A DNA stretch of 64,000 bases from CBDFGN01 sp965247065 (GTDB taxonomy: Bacteria; Bacteroidota; Bacteroidia; Cytophagales; Cyclobacteriaceae): assembly GCA_965247065.1 (NCBI GenBank), contig CBDFGN010000006.1, positions 1,364,001 through 1,428,000 on the forward strand, read 5' to 3'. Made by a program: the position numbers and the translations under genes. The notes beneath the pieces were generated by a model. The model was not told the origin of the DNA and ran no database searches. It was given only the letters and a program-made list of their open reading frames with translations. Shown here piece after piece: positions 1-7,310 of this stretch (position 1 is the first letter of the stretch; every line of letters begins with the position of its first letter).

Positions 1-1
1 A

Positions 2-244
2 GTTATAAAGTTTTCTGATAAGGAGAATCCTCAGGGAGAATGGAATGAAATAGAGTTAATCTGTTACGGAGATTCGAGTATTCATATGGTTAATGGTTCG
101 GTTGTAATGCGTTTATTCAATTCTCGAAAGATGAGTGATAAAGGTCCTGTAGCGTCTGGAAAAATAATACTTCAATCGGAAGGGGCGGAAGTTTATTATA
201 AGGACATACGCCTGAAATATATTGACAAAATGCCAGAGTTATAA
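2..244 (+). CDS. C-terminal part of a DUF1080 (3-keto-disaccharide hydrolase-like) protein, truncated by window edge
   Basis: The reading frame is open from the first bases and ends at a TAA, giving about 80 residues. The stretch GEWNEIELICYG followed by a VNG turn and, near the end, GKIILQSEGAEVYYKDI matches the last strands of the concanavalin-like DUF1080 fold, where the final strands read 'LQSEGAEVFYRNI'. Family members are usually secreted and act on glycosides. The N-terminus lies outside the window, so signal peptide and active site cannot be judged. It is followed within 32 bases by a group II intron lying in an attC-like site, so it was probably the gene of the preceding cassette. 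Confidence 0.7.
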   Translation, partial: VIKFSDKENPQGEWNEIELICYGDSSIHMVNGSVVMRLFNSRKMSDKGPVASGKIILQSEGAEVYYKDIRLKYIDKMPEL

Positions 245-275
245 GGTATTCCAGTTAATCAATAAAAGAATCCTA

Positions 276-889
276 ATCGAGTAGGCGGCCCCGACTAAAA
301 TAATCGGAGTGCGCCTCTCACACCACTGTACGTACGGGTCGCGTATACAGCGGTTCGTTAAGCATACTATAATCGCTCTTTACACCAACTATAGCTTAGT
401 CCTAATTTTTGATAGGGCTACTCCCGATCCCAATAACTATTTGGGACGGAACGCTCCCTGCCGAATTTCGAACTACTTAACGTTCAGCCCTTCATCAACT
501 CGTGAGAACTCCCCGTCTTTTCGTGGGCTCAAGTCCCGTTGACTACTATGGCCTCTGCTGACTTCTCTACTTAACCAGCTCGTGGTTGCAGAGACCTCCC
601 CAGGTAAGGACACATTCCTTCATCCGATATCCACTGAATCTACCAGTTAAGCCTTTTATACTCTTAGGACATCGGTATGATGTGCTACCTTATCCCGCTT
701 AACCGGCCTCTTATTCAGTTCCTGTTCGTTGGAACCGGGCTTTGCAGTCTCGCTTCCTTCAGTGCATACCTCACGGTAAACCACCTTGCGACTTGCTAAT
801 ACTTCCGGGCACGACCCCGGCGTATAAGGGACTTACACCCTCTGGAATAATTTGCTATCTTAGATAGCAGGTGTCCATGCTGGGCACAC
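276..889 (-). mobile_element. Group II intron lacking a reverse-transcriptase ORF (IIC-attC type), inserted in an attC site
   Basis: Read on the minus strand, the element starts GTGTGCCCAGCATGG and ends CCTACTCGAT, both typical of bacterial group II introns. Domain V is visible at 322..354: an ACCGCTGTA arm pairs with TACAGTGGT around a GACCCGTACG region, with a CGC triad as in class IIC introns. A domain VI hairpin follows (AGGCG paired with CGCCT). No reverse-transcriptase reading frame is present; only about 610 nt remain, so it depends on a helper RT or is a relic. Removing it joins AGAATCCTA to ACAAATGC, restoring an attC left core CCTAAC. Known IIC-attC introns insert at this place in the bottom strand. 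The ends could be off by one base. Confidence 0.85.
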
Positions 890-1001
890 ACAAATGCTAA
901 AATGAATATGCGAACTGAGCTATTTGAAAAGTATCTGCAGCTATCAAACTTAAGTGCTCCTAGCAATTGGGGCGCACACTCATTTTAGCTAGACGTTGTG
1001 C
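890..1001 (+). other. attC-like recombination site 0 (left core split by the group II intron)
   Basis: Inverted arms GCTAAAATGAATATGCG (896..912) and CGCACACTCATTTTAGC (973..989) pair nearly perfectly. The right core GTTGTGCC starts at 995. The left core CCTAAC is recovered only after joining bases up to 275 with those from 890, across the intron. The variable loop of about 60 bases and the unequal arms are as in integron attC sites. Site 1 has closely related arms. Confidence 0.75.
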
Positions 1002-1144
1002 CTAATTGCTGCAACTGAAAAATCGAAAGAGATTTCCGATTTTTTCTTAATTCACTGTTTTTGGATCAAGTCAATACCCTTATCACGTGTCGAGGCATTG
1101 GATACGGAAGCACGAAGCAACGTCAGTCATGACTTCTGTGTCAT

Positions 1145-1588
1145 TCACCCCCTTTCACTCGCTAGCAAGTACCGAAACGGTACGGCGATAGGGTCACCTA
1201 CTATGAACAGGGTGAAGATGATGACCTCCGGTGCGGCGCTCGCGGGGAACTGGCCGACCACGGCAAGTGGTAGCAGAACGCCGAGTAGGTAGGCTGCCTT
1301 GTGCGCTACCTGCAGTAGAAGCACCGGCGACATGCGAAGAGGGGAATGCAGACCCATTGCCGAACAGATTGCAAAGCCCAAGGGCACGGCCCCGCTGTAG
1401 CCGAACAGAACTGGATCCACTCCCGGTGTTTCGAAGAAGTCCATCATGGCCTCAGGTGCGAAAATGATCCCGAGGCCCACCGGAACGCCGACGATGAGGT
1501 TGGCCACGTACATGGCCTTGAGCCACTTGTAACGAATGCCTACTGAGGTCTCGGTTGTGGTCGTTGCACCTGTTGTCGATTCGGACAT
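1145..1588 (-). CDS. Four-helix integral membrane protein of unknown family (cassette gene, reversed)
   Basis: A 147-residue protein. After a Ser/Thr-rich N-terminus of about 18 residues come four hydrophobic segments, around residues 28-47, 58-78, 86-110 and 118-140, with few charges, so it should sit in the inner membrane. I do not recognise the family; DoxX-like or DUF4345-like four-helix proteins are only a loose resemblance. Base composition is clearly richer in GC than the flanking attC DNA, which suggests an origin outside this genome. It is the only full gene of the cassette that starts at base 996 and is transcribed against the array direction, so it must carry its own promoter or be silent. 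Confidence 0.6.
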   Translation of the reverse strand: MSESTTGATTTTETSVGIRYKWLKAMYVANLIVGVPVGLGIIFAPEAMMDFFETPGVDPVLFGYSGAVPLGFAICSAMGLHSPLRMSPVLLLQVAHKAAYLLGVLLPLAVVGQFPASAAPEVIIFTLFIVGDPIAVPFRYLLASERG

Positions 1589-1804
1589 GTTTCCCTCACT
1601 ATTTAAGGTTAAACCGGTCTCCCACTTTTTACACTATAAAATGCGTATTTTATGGTTATATCTTATGGGCGAAATCTAGCGGATGACCTCTATAAATCTG
1701 TATCAATTTTTTACCCTAATATAAAATATATTATCAGGCTACACAAAAGCAACCAGGGGAAGCAATAAGCTCAACAAAAGCTAAAAAAATGAATATGCGT
1801 ACTA

Positions 1805-3010
1805 GTGTCATGTCAAGTTTGAATTGACGGATAAAGCTTTTTTAATTTTATCCGTGCATCTTTTGTTGTAAAGCGCCAATCAATACTGGCGTTCTTGTTG
1901 TTTCGATGTTCCTCCCATGCTTTCACTTCTTTTCGGATTATCTCCATACTGTCAATTCGTCTACTTAAGCATTGTCTGGAAAGCACACTGAGTTCAATTT
2001 CTGCCATGTTCAGCCAGCTTCCATGTTTTGGTGTATATACAAGCTCAAACCGATCCCATATTCTTTTTGCTTCTTCGGGAGGATATGTTTCATATAAGGA
2101 GGCAGCTGTATGTGTGATATAATTGTCCATCACTAAGGTGATCTTCCCAGAATCAGGATACATCTGATCAGCAATCTCTTTGATGAACTTAGCCCAGTCT
2201 TTCCGGGTTTTCCTCTCGGTAAGCTTAACCATTCGCTTTCCTGTGACCGGCTCACTGGCAATAAACACATTACACACCCCGCAACGCCGGTATTCATAAT
2301 CCACCCTGGTTGCTTTGCCCTTTTGCATCGGCTCGGTTATCCTGGTTTCCTTAATCAATTGTTTGGGCGTTTCATCCATGCATACTACCGGACTTTCAGG
2401 ATCATAAGGCCGTTTATACACATCTAACACCTGCTCCATGTGTGCCACAAAGCTACTGTCGGATTTGGGGGGAATAATCCACTGGCTTACCTTCCAGGGT
2501 TTTAAGGCGTTTTTTTAAAACGGTACGCACCGTTTCGTGAGAAATGCTGTCAGTATATTGAAGCTCTACCATCTTATCTGACAGCAGCCGAAGCGACCAT
2601 CGGGCATATCCTTCAGGTGGTTTACTGCAGCACAGCGCTATCAGATGCGCTTCGATGTCACCATCTACCTTACGACTATAGGTCCTGGTGGTTGGTTTGC
2701 GCTCCAATACCGCCTCAAAGCCTTCTTCTACAAATCGTTTTTTGACCCGGTCAATGGTACGCATGCCTACCTTCAGTACCTTGCTGATCTGCTCATTGGT
2801 TACCTTCTCTGCATATGGTCCCTTATCACAGTTCAACAAAATATATGCGCTGCGAAACTTTTGAGAAGTATGCTTGCCTTTGTTAATAATTGCCATTAGC
2901 TCTTGGCGTTCCACTTTTGCTAATGTCACTTTATATCTTGCCATAATCTTTAAGTTTGATGTACGGCAAAGATACAAAAATATTACGTCATATTATAATT
3001 GACATGACAC
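1805..3010 (-). mobile_element. IS630-family insertion sequence, 1206 bp, TA target duplication
   Basis: Terminal inverted repeats begin GTGTCATGTCAA at 1805 and, read from the other end, GTGTCATGTCAATTATAA at 3010. Both sides are flanked by TA (1803..1804 and 3011..3012), the target duplication expected of the IS630/Tc1 superfamily. The transposase lies inside on the minus strand in two overlapping frames. The element sits in the variable loop of an attC site. Confidence 0.9.
1813..2944 (-). pseudogene. IS630-family transposase in two frames (programmed shift or frameshifted)
   Basis: The first frame (start ATG at 2944, MARYKVTL, stop at 2453) carries the N-terminal helix-turn-helix. The second (stop at 1813) carries the DDE catalytic domain, with D in VCMDETP, D in LVMDNYITH and E in MAEIELS. 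At a run of seven A residues (minus strand, near 2513) the protein should change from ...VLKK to the conserved continuation NALKPWKVSQWIIPPKSD, which lies in the +1 frame. Some IS630 relatives use slippage at such A-runs, so the enzyme could still be made; otherwise the copy is dead. The longer N-terminal reading from 2977 (MYLCRTSNLKI) is unlikely to be real. Confidence 0.8.
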
Positions 3011-3231
3011 TAGCATCTTGCAGAGCTTTGAAGTAAAATTCTAAATTTGATCAGATCCAGCATCTGGGGTGCATACTCATTTTAGCTAGGTCCGTTGCCT
3101 GCCATGTGCGAGAACCCTCATTGCTAAATCAGTCCATAGTCCATTACAATCGGCGAAAAAATAACATCTATAGGAATTTTGCATGACCCTGAAGCCACAC
3201 ATGATAAACAGGTTAGACCTAAAATTGTCAA

Positions 3232-3861
3232 TTAATAGTAATCAGTAGCTATTAGGCTTTGTGCCGTGACATAATTGTACCCATCAACAATGAGTTGGAA
3301 TGTCACATCAAGCTCATTAAAGGACTGTGGGGTATAAAGCGTGACAAAGCCATTCCATCCTTCCAGGCGTTGTACTGCAAACGGATGAAAAATTGCCCAA
3401 CCGGTTTCCACTGCTTCAATACCCCGGACCGGATGTAAAAAGATGTGCAAACTACCATCATTATGTATGTGAGCAAATTCTCGACCGCCTATGAGTGCTT
3501 CAGGTTCAAACACGGTCACTTGTTCGTCTATCCACAAACCTTGCCATCCTGCAACAACTGACGGACGTTGCTCAATTCCAGGTATGGAGTAAACTCTTCG
3601 AAACAATTCTTCGTTGACTTCGGATACAGGTTCGACACCAATCTGAATGTGAGGTACGCCCATAGTTGTTTCAGGACGAGGACCAGATCGCTCAGGTAAT
3701 TCCACTTTGGCAACTACATCCTTTGCACTATCATTATTTGCAATATCATTATCTATTTTGGAATCGTGGTTGGTGCATGAAATCACTATTAGGAAGGTCA
3801 ATATTATTGTTAATATATTGATTCCTCTATTTTTTAGTATGGTGAGCGATATGAACGACAA
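3232..3861 (-). CDS. Lipoprotein with DUF5519 (luciferase-like fold) domain
   Basis: A 209-residue protein with a lipoprotein signal: a hydrophobic stretch ends in LIVISCTN, so the mature protein would start at the cysteine near residue 29. Residues about 85-205 match the DUF5519 or 'luciferase domain' pattern: HIHNDGSLHIFLHP, then a segment like ETGWAIFHPFA, then GFVTLYTPQSFNELD. Members are small proteins of unknown biochemical role often paired with binding proteins. It lies in the cassette that starts at 3095, on the reverse strand. I infer an outer-membrane or periplasmic location; substrate unknown. Confidence 0.6.
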   Translation of the reverse strand: MSFISLTILKNRGINILTIILTFLIVISCTNHDSKIDNDIANNDSAKDVVAKVELPERSGPRPETTMGVPHIQIGVEPVSEVNEELFRRVYSIPGIEQRPSVVAGWQGLWIDEQVTVFEPEALIGGREFAHIHNDGSLHIFLHPVRGIEAVETGWAIFHPFAVQRLEGWNGFVTLYTPQSFNELDVTFQLIVDGYNYVTAQSLIATDYY

Positions 3862-4052
3862 ATTTTCAGTTACGAGGCTACTCTAAGATATGCTAAATGC
3901 TATGGACTCACAACTACAATAGGATATGTAGTTAAGCACATTTTGATAATCGATTTTTATATGTTTTTCGAATAGTGATTTTCAGAGAGGAGCGGGCGGG
4001 TGAACCTTAATTCTGTGTTGCCCAGAGGTTCTAATGGTGAATCGGCGACCAG

Positions 4053-4427
4053 CGCCGGTACACCCTGTTAAGCAAAACCATCTTAGATGATTTACGGAAA
4101 TATTATGTCAGATACCGATCCAAAGAATATCTTTTCGAAGGCGCCGCCGGGAGTAGGTATAGCGCCGCCAGTGTAGCAAAGATTGTTGCTCGGGCCGCCA
4201 CCATAGCGGGTATATCCAAACGGGTAACTCCTCATACTTACGGCATTCGTTCGCGACGCACTTGTGGCATCGCCATCCCTTCGGGGTTGGAAAACCGAAC
4301 GGACCTGAGATACATCCAAAAATTATTAGGACATAACTCCAGCAAAACCACTGAAATTTACACCCATGTGGCCGTGAACTCTTTCAGGGATATCCAGAAT
4401 CCACTTGATTCGGGTCCAATGACATAG
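4053..4427 (+). pseudogene. C-terminal fragment of a tyrosine recombinase (phage-integrase family)
   Basis: The frame RRYTLLSKTILDDLRKYY, then EYLFEGAAGSRYSAASVAKI, then TDLRYIQKLLGHNSSKTTEI followed by YTHV is the catalytic C-terminal domain of a XerD-like recombinase, including the nucleophile Tyr. The box that should read HTLRHSFATHLLENG is broken: one T is missing after CATACT, so LRHSFATHL appears only in the next frame, and about 22 extra bases follow before GAAAAC, bringing the frame back. The N-terminal half is gone. It lacks the extra helix region of IntI integrases, so I do not call it an integron integrase. Confidence 0.75.
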
Positions 4428-4736
4428 ATATAAATGTAACTTGTACGTTGTACAGTTGTTATAGCGGCAATAAACTAAAAACAATATGAAATTAATTGTA
4501 CAGATCTTTTCTAATTGTAGTCCTTTTATACAGATGTTCTTCACCCGAATCCTATGATATACTCATCAAAAACGGTCAAATTGTTGACGGTTCTTTTGTA
4601 TAAGATTAGAGCGGCTTTGTACTCGCGGATTTTCCCTTTGATAAATCCGCCGTAAGAAAGCACGTACTTTGCTGCGAATTAGCAACTACCCAAGCATTAA
4701 TTTTATACATTGTTCCCTGCTGGCTTTTTCACAAAA
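4428..4736 (+). other. No gene recognised between recombinase relic and methyltransferase
   Basis: About 310 AT-rich bases. It holds a GTTGTACAG string near 4449 that resembles a cassette core, but I find no convincing paired arms or matching left core, so I do not call an attC here. Confidence 0.5.
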
Positions 4737-5456
4737 TTATCTTTTAACAAACACCATGCAATGCTGCCAGGGAAGGTTACCAATGTTTCGTTCAAGTTTC
4801 ATACCTGCCGCTTGCATTTCTTTAACGGCTTGTTCTTCGGTCATTTTATGTACTTTTTTGATAGGCACCCTATCATCTTCACCTCGGTATTCAATCAAAA
4901 ATATTTTGCCATCTGCCCGCAGCGCCTTTTTTATGGAGGCTATCATTTCCATAGGATAATTAAACTCATGGTACACATCAACCATGAGCACCTTATCAAC
5001 TGAATTCTCAGGCAAGTTCACATTTTTTTCGCTTCCTTTTATAACCTCTACATTTTTACCCGTACCATTTTCTTTGTTTTTACGGAGCTCTGCCAGCATT
5101 TCATCCTGAATATCAACGGCATAAATAAGGCCTTCCCCAGCCATTTGTGCCATCTTAAATACGTGGTAACCCGATCCAGCACCAATGTCGGCTATAGTAT
5201 CGCCAGCACTAATATCTATATTGTGCAGTAATTTAGAGGTGTTTTCTTCTTCTTCGCGTTCAGGACGATCTAGCCAGTCCATTCCTTGAAACCCCATTAC
5301 ATAAGCAATTTCTCGTCCCATATACCATTTTCCAATTCCATTCGGGTCACCCTTTTTAAAGGTGTATTTTCCATTTGAGGTAGTATCTTGCGCAGCACAT
5401 TCGTATAATGGCAGCAGAATGACGAGCAAGAATAATAAGTGAGTAACCTTTTTCAC
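4737..5456 (-). CDS. Exported SAM-dependent methyltransferase (class I)
   Basis: A 239-residue protein that starts with a signal peptide (MKKVTHLLFLLVILLPLYECAAQ). Motif I, DIGAGSGYHVFKMA, is at about residues 91-104. The acidic end of strand 2 is YAVDIQDEM and motif IV is VLMVDVYHEF, followed by the late-fold segment KIFLIEYRGEDD. This is the set expected of a methyltransf_25/UbiE-like enzyme. The same architecture, a secreted methyltransferase of unknown substrate, recurs in Bacteroidota. The Cys in YECAAQ could alternatively be a lipidation site. It lies in the decayed part of the cassette array, transcribed against it. Confidence 0.8.
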   Translation of the reverse strand: MKKVTHLLFLLVILLPLYECAAQDTTSNGKYTFKKGDPNGIGKWYMGREIAYVMGFQGMDWLDRPEREEEENTSKLLHNIDISAGDTIADIGAGSGYHVFKMAQMAGEGLIYAVDIQDEMLAELRKNKENGTGKNVEVIKGSEKNVNLPENSVDKVLMVDVYHEFNYPMEMIASIKKALRADGKIFLIEYRGEDDRVPIKKVHKMTEEQAVKEMQAAGMKLERNIGNLPWQHCMVFVKR

Positions 5457-5602
5457 CGTTTATTTGAATTTTGACAACGGTCTCGGCAATGACCAAGCCA
5501 TTGCAACAAGATAGGAAGTTTCAGTAGAGAAATCCGCCTCAATAATAAAAGGCGTTTCAATATTTTGCACGTTTACCCAGCTGTTGGGCACAAACTTAAG
5601 AA

Positions 5603-5914
5603 ATGAATGAAATAAATATTTTACTGCTACTTATGGCTACTACATTAACAAGTACCATAGCGCAAGAAGGGCTAGACCGTCCAAATATTGTTTGGATAGT
5701 ACTTGAGGACATTACTCCGATGATGGGCTGTTATGGCGATAAATATGCACGTACGCCTGCTTTTGACCAACTCGCATCGATAGGTATCCGCTATGATAAA
5801 GCGTATTCTGTTGCCCCTGTGTGTTCTCCTTCCCGATCAGGACACATCACTGGCATATATCCCACTTCGTTGGGAACAGTGCATATTCCACTAACAGGAC
5901 TAACGCCTGAATGA
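5603..5914 (+). pseudogene. N-terminal fragment of a sulfatase
   Basis: The frame encodes a signal peptide (cleavage near TIAQ), then RPNIVWIVLEDITPMMGCYG, the metal-binding start of the alkaline-phosphatase-like fold, and VCSPSRSG, whose Cys is the one turned into formylglycine in CxPSR sulfatases. A normal enzyme is about 450-550 residues; here it stops after 103 (PLTGLTPE) and nothing downstream continues it. It must be inactive. The gene was cut by a recombination event, probably in this cassette region. Confidence 0.85.
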
Positions 5915-6066
5915 AGACCATTAGCTTGTTTTCAGCCTCTTATTTGGAATAAACCGCTCGGTTCCATTCAGTGTGGTGGGAATAAATCATGTTGTATAAT
6001 CTTTAAGTATGCTGAAAAGGTCATAAAAAGGGAACTGTGGTGATAACTGTTGAGCATAAGGACAAA

Positions 6067-6209
6067 ACCTAACAAAATTGGAGATAAAAAGTTGAAAACC
6101 GCCTCCCAAGCACATCATACAGCAGCAGCTATGCGGTTCCGCTTCGCTACACCAAAATTCTGCTCAGCTGCGTTCCGCAAAAACTTCGCATAGCCGTAGA
6201 ACGTTGTGT
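6067..6209 (+). other. attC-like recombination site 3
   Basis: The left core ACCTAAC (6067..6073) matches the RYYYAAC consensus exactly. Paired arms include CTATGCGGTTCCGC near 6129 and GCAAAAACTTCGCATAG near 6178. The right core is GTTGTGTG at 6203. The gene ahead of it (sulfatase) is truncated and no GTTAGGT cassette start matching the left core is seen upstream, so the 5' part of that cassette is lost. Confidence 0.6.
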
Positions 6210-6226
6210 GTAATAAACAAACAAAT

Positions 6227-6682
6227 ATGAAACCTGCACATACCAAATACGCTTCTGCAGAAACGATGGTTTTTCCAGATGCCATTACTCTGAAAATACT
6301 TCTAGAAGGGTCGCAAACGAACGGCTCACATGCAATCTTTGAAGACATCGTTGAATCTGGTGTTGGCCCCGGCCGACATATTCACCATCAGCAGGATGAA
6401 ACATTCTTTTTCCTTGAGGGAACATTTGACGTTGAGGTGGATGAAAAGCTTTATCACATGAATCCAGGTGATGTTGCTTTCATTCCAAAAGGGACAATTC
6501 ACGCATTCAAAAATGTCGGAGACAAACGTGGTCGATTGCGGTATGTATTCTCTCCGGCTCTAACCATTGAAGACATGTTTCGCGAATTTTATCAAGCGAT
6601 GAATGAAGGCCTGTTATCAGAAGAAGTAATGGCTGAGGTTGCCTTAAAGCATGGACAAGAGTTCGTTGGACCTCCATTATGA
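6227..6682 (+). CDS. Cupin-domain protein (cassette gene)
   Basis: From ATG at 6227 (MKPAHTKYASAETM) the protein has 151 residues; a GTG at 6206 is possible but is almost touching the attC core. A single cupin_2 beta-barrel is clear: motif 1 is GPGRHIHHQQDETFFFLEG (two His, one Glu as metal ligands) and motif 2 is MNPGDVAFIPKGTIHAFKNV (His). The C-terminal helix EDMFREFYQAM is common in quercetinase-like or tetracenomycin-cyclase-like cupins of unknown substrate. Probably cytoplasmic and metal dependent. It fills a compact cassette, 6204 to about 6754. Confidence 0.8.
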   Translation: MKPAHTKYASAETMVFPDAITLKILLEGSQTNGSHAIFEDIVESGVGPGRHIHHQQDETFFFLEGTFDVEVDEKLYHMNPGDVAFIPKGTIHAFKNVGDKRGRLRYVFSPALTIEDMFREFYQAMNEGLLSEEVMAEVALKHGQEFVGPPL

Positions 6683-6706
6683 TGACAACAAAAATTGAAA
6701 TAAATA

Positions 6707-6760
6707 GCCACAACAAAAGCTAAAGCCAATTAAAACTGGCTTTAGCCAGAGTTGTTAGCC
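6707..6760 (+). other. Compact attC-like site 4
   Basis: Left core GCCACAAC (6707..6714) pairs with GTTGTG at this cassette's own start (6203). Arms AAAGCTAAAGCCA and TGGCTTTAGCCAGAG form a strong hairpin with an eight-base loop. Right core GTTAGCC at 6754. At 54 bp it is the smallest and cleanest site here, similar in size to classical 59-base elements. Confidence 0.8.
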
Positions 6761-6783
6761 AAAATAGGGCATCACGAAACTTC

Positions 6784-6963
6784 ATGGAGAACTGGGACGA
6801 AATACCTGAAATAGACCTTTATTCAGATGGAGGAGCCGAACCAAATCCAAGAAACGGCGGATTCGGAGTGATCATGTCCTACAAAGGCAAAAGGAACGAA
6901 TTTTTTAAAGGTTACCGACTAACAACCAACAATCGCATCATCCAATTCAATAGAGTGGATTGA
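6784..6963 (+). pseudogene. N-terminal fragment of RNase HI
   Basis: MENWDEIPEIDLYSDGGAEP opens a 59-residue frame, with NPRNGGFGVIMSYKGKR and FFKGYRLTTNNR following. This is the first third of a type 1 RNase H, including the first catalytic Asp (YSDGGAEPNP). After TTNNR the family reads MELLG, carrying the catalytic Glu, but here the sequence changes to IIQFNRVD and stops. The enzyme is therefore inactive. It opens the cassette that begins at 6755. The break is sharp, which suggests a deletion or insertion rather than gradual decay. Confidence 0.8.
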
Positions 6964-7259
6964 TATTTTAATTTCAACTTTTGCCTTTACGGTCCTATTT
7001 TTAACAACCAAAAGATTAACTGCTTCTATTGTAGCCCACAGCACATGGAATCTGACCGCAATTCTCATGATTAACTATATTTATTAGGTTTGAGACATAT
7101 CAAAACGTGTGGTAACATCAGATAAAAAACATAGGAATTCTCTGCAATCCGAAAGTTCATCATATTCTGGAAAGTCCGCTAAGTATAATTTAACTTAGAA
7201 ATCGGTCTTGGCTCGTAGGTCAAGGAAAGCAAGCTGCTATTCACTCCCTAGGTTTTTTA
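6964..7259 (+). other. Non-coding remainder of the RNase H cassette
   Basis: About 300 AT-rich bases with no recognisable gene. The left core expected for this cassette (GGCTAAC) is not present before the next right core at 7268, so the 3' part of the cassette and half of its attC appear lost. Confidence 0.4.
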
Positions 7260-7274
7260 TCAAGGTCGTTAGCG
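7249..7274 (+). other. Right half of an attC-like site (site 5)
   Basis: TTTTTTATCAAGGTCGTTAG at about 7253..7272 closely resembles TATTTTATCAAGGACGTTGG at the right end of site 6. The core GTTAGCG starts at 7268 and is matched by CGCTAAC at the far end of this cassette (9227..9233). No partner arm is evident on the left. Confidence 0.55.
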
Positions 7275-7310
7275 AGCATTAAACTAAAAATACTGGACCC
7301 AAATAAATAT

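Larger units (their letters stand above)
1769..3100 (+). other. attC-like recombination site 1, interrupted by the IS630-family element
   Basis: The left core GCTCAAC (1769..1775) is, with one mismatch, the reverse complement of the GTTGTGCC that opens this cassette at 995. Left arm 1780..1802 (GCTAAAAAAATGAATATGCG...) pairs with right arm GTGCATACTCATTTTAGC (3069..3086). The right core is GTTGCCT at 3094. The 1206-bp IS lies between the arms; without it the site would be about 124 bp. The arms are close relatives of those of site 0. Confidence 0.75.

Noticed and set aside
309..542. 77-codon plus-strand reading frame
   Set aside because: It lies on the antisense strand of the group II intron, including its domain V, and has no protein-like pattern.
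3991..4002. GGAGCGGGCGGG, also at 15853
   Set aside because: Twelve bases shared without any wider similarity; probably chance.
4053..4427. Recombinase relic as an integron integrase (IntI)
   Set aside because: The fragment lacks the IntI-specific region between the catalytic boxes and matches the general XerD-like family better.
4440..4470. GTTGTACAGTTG as a cassette core
   Set aside because: No paired arms or matching left core could be found around it.
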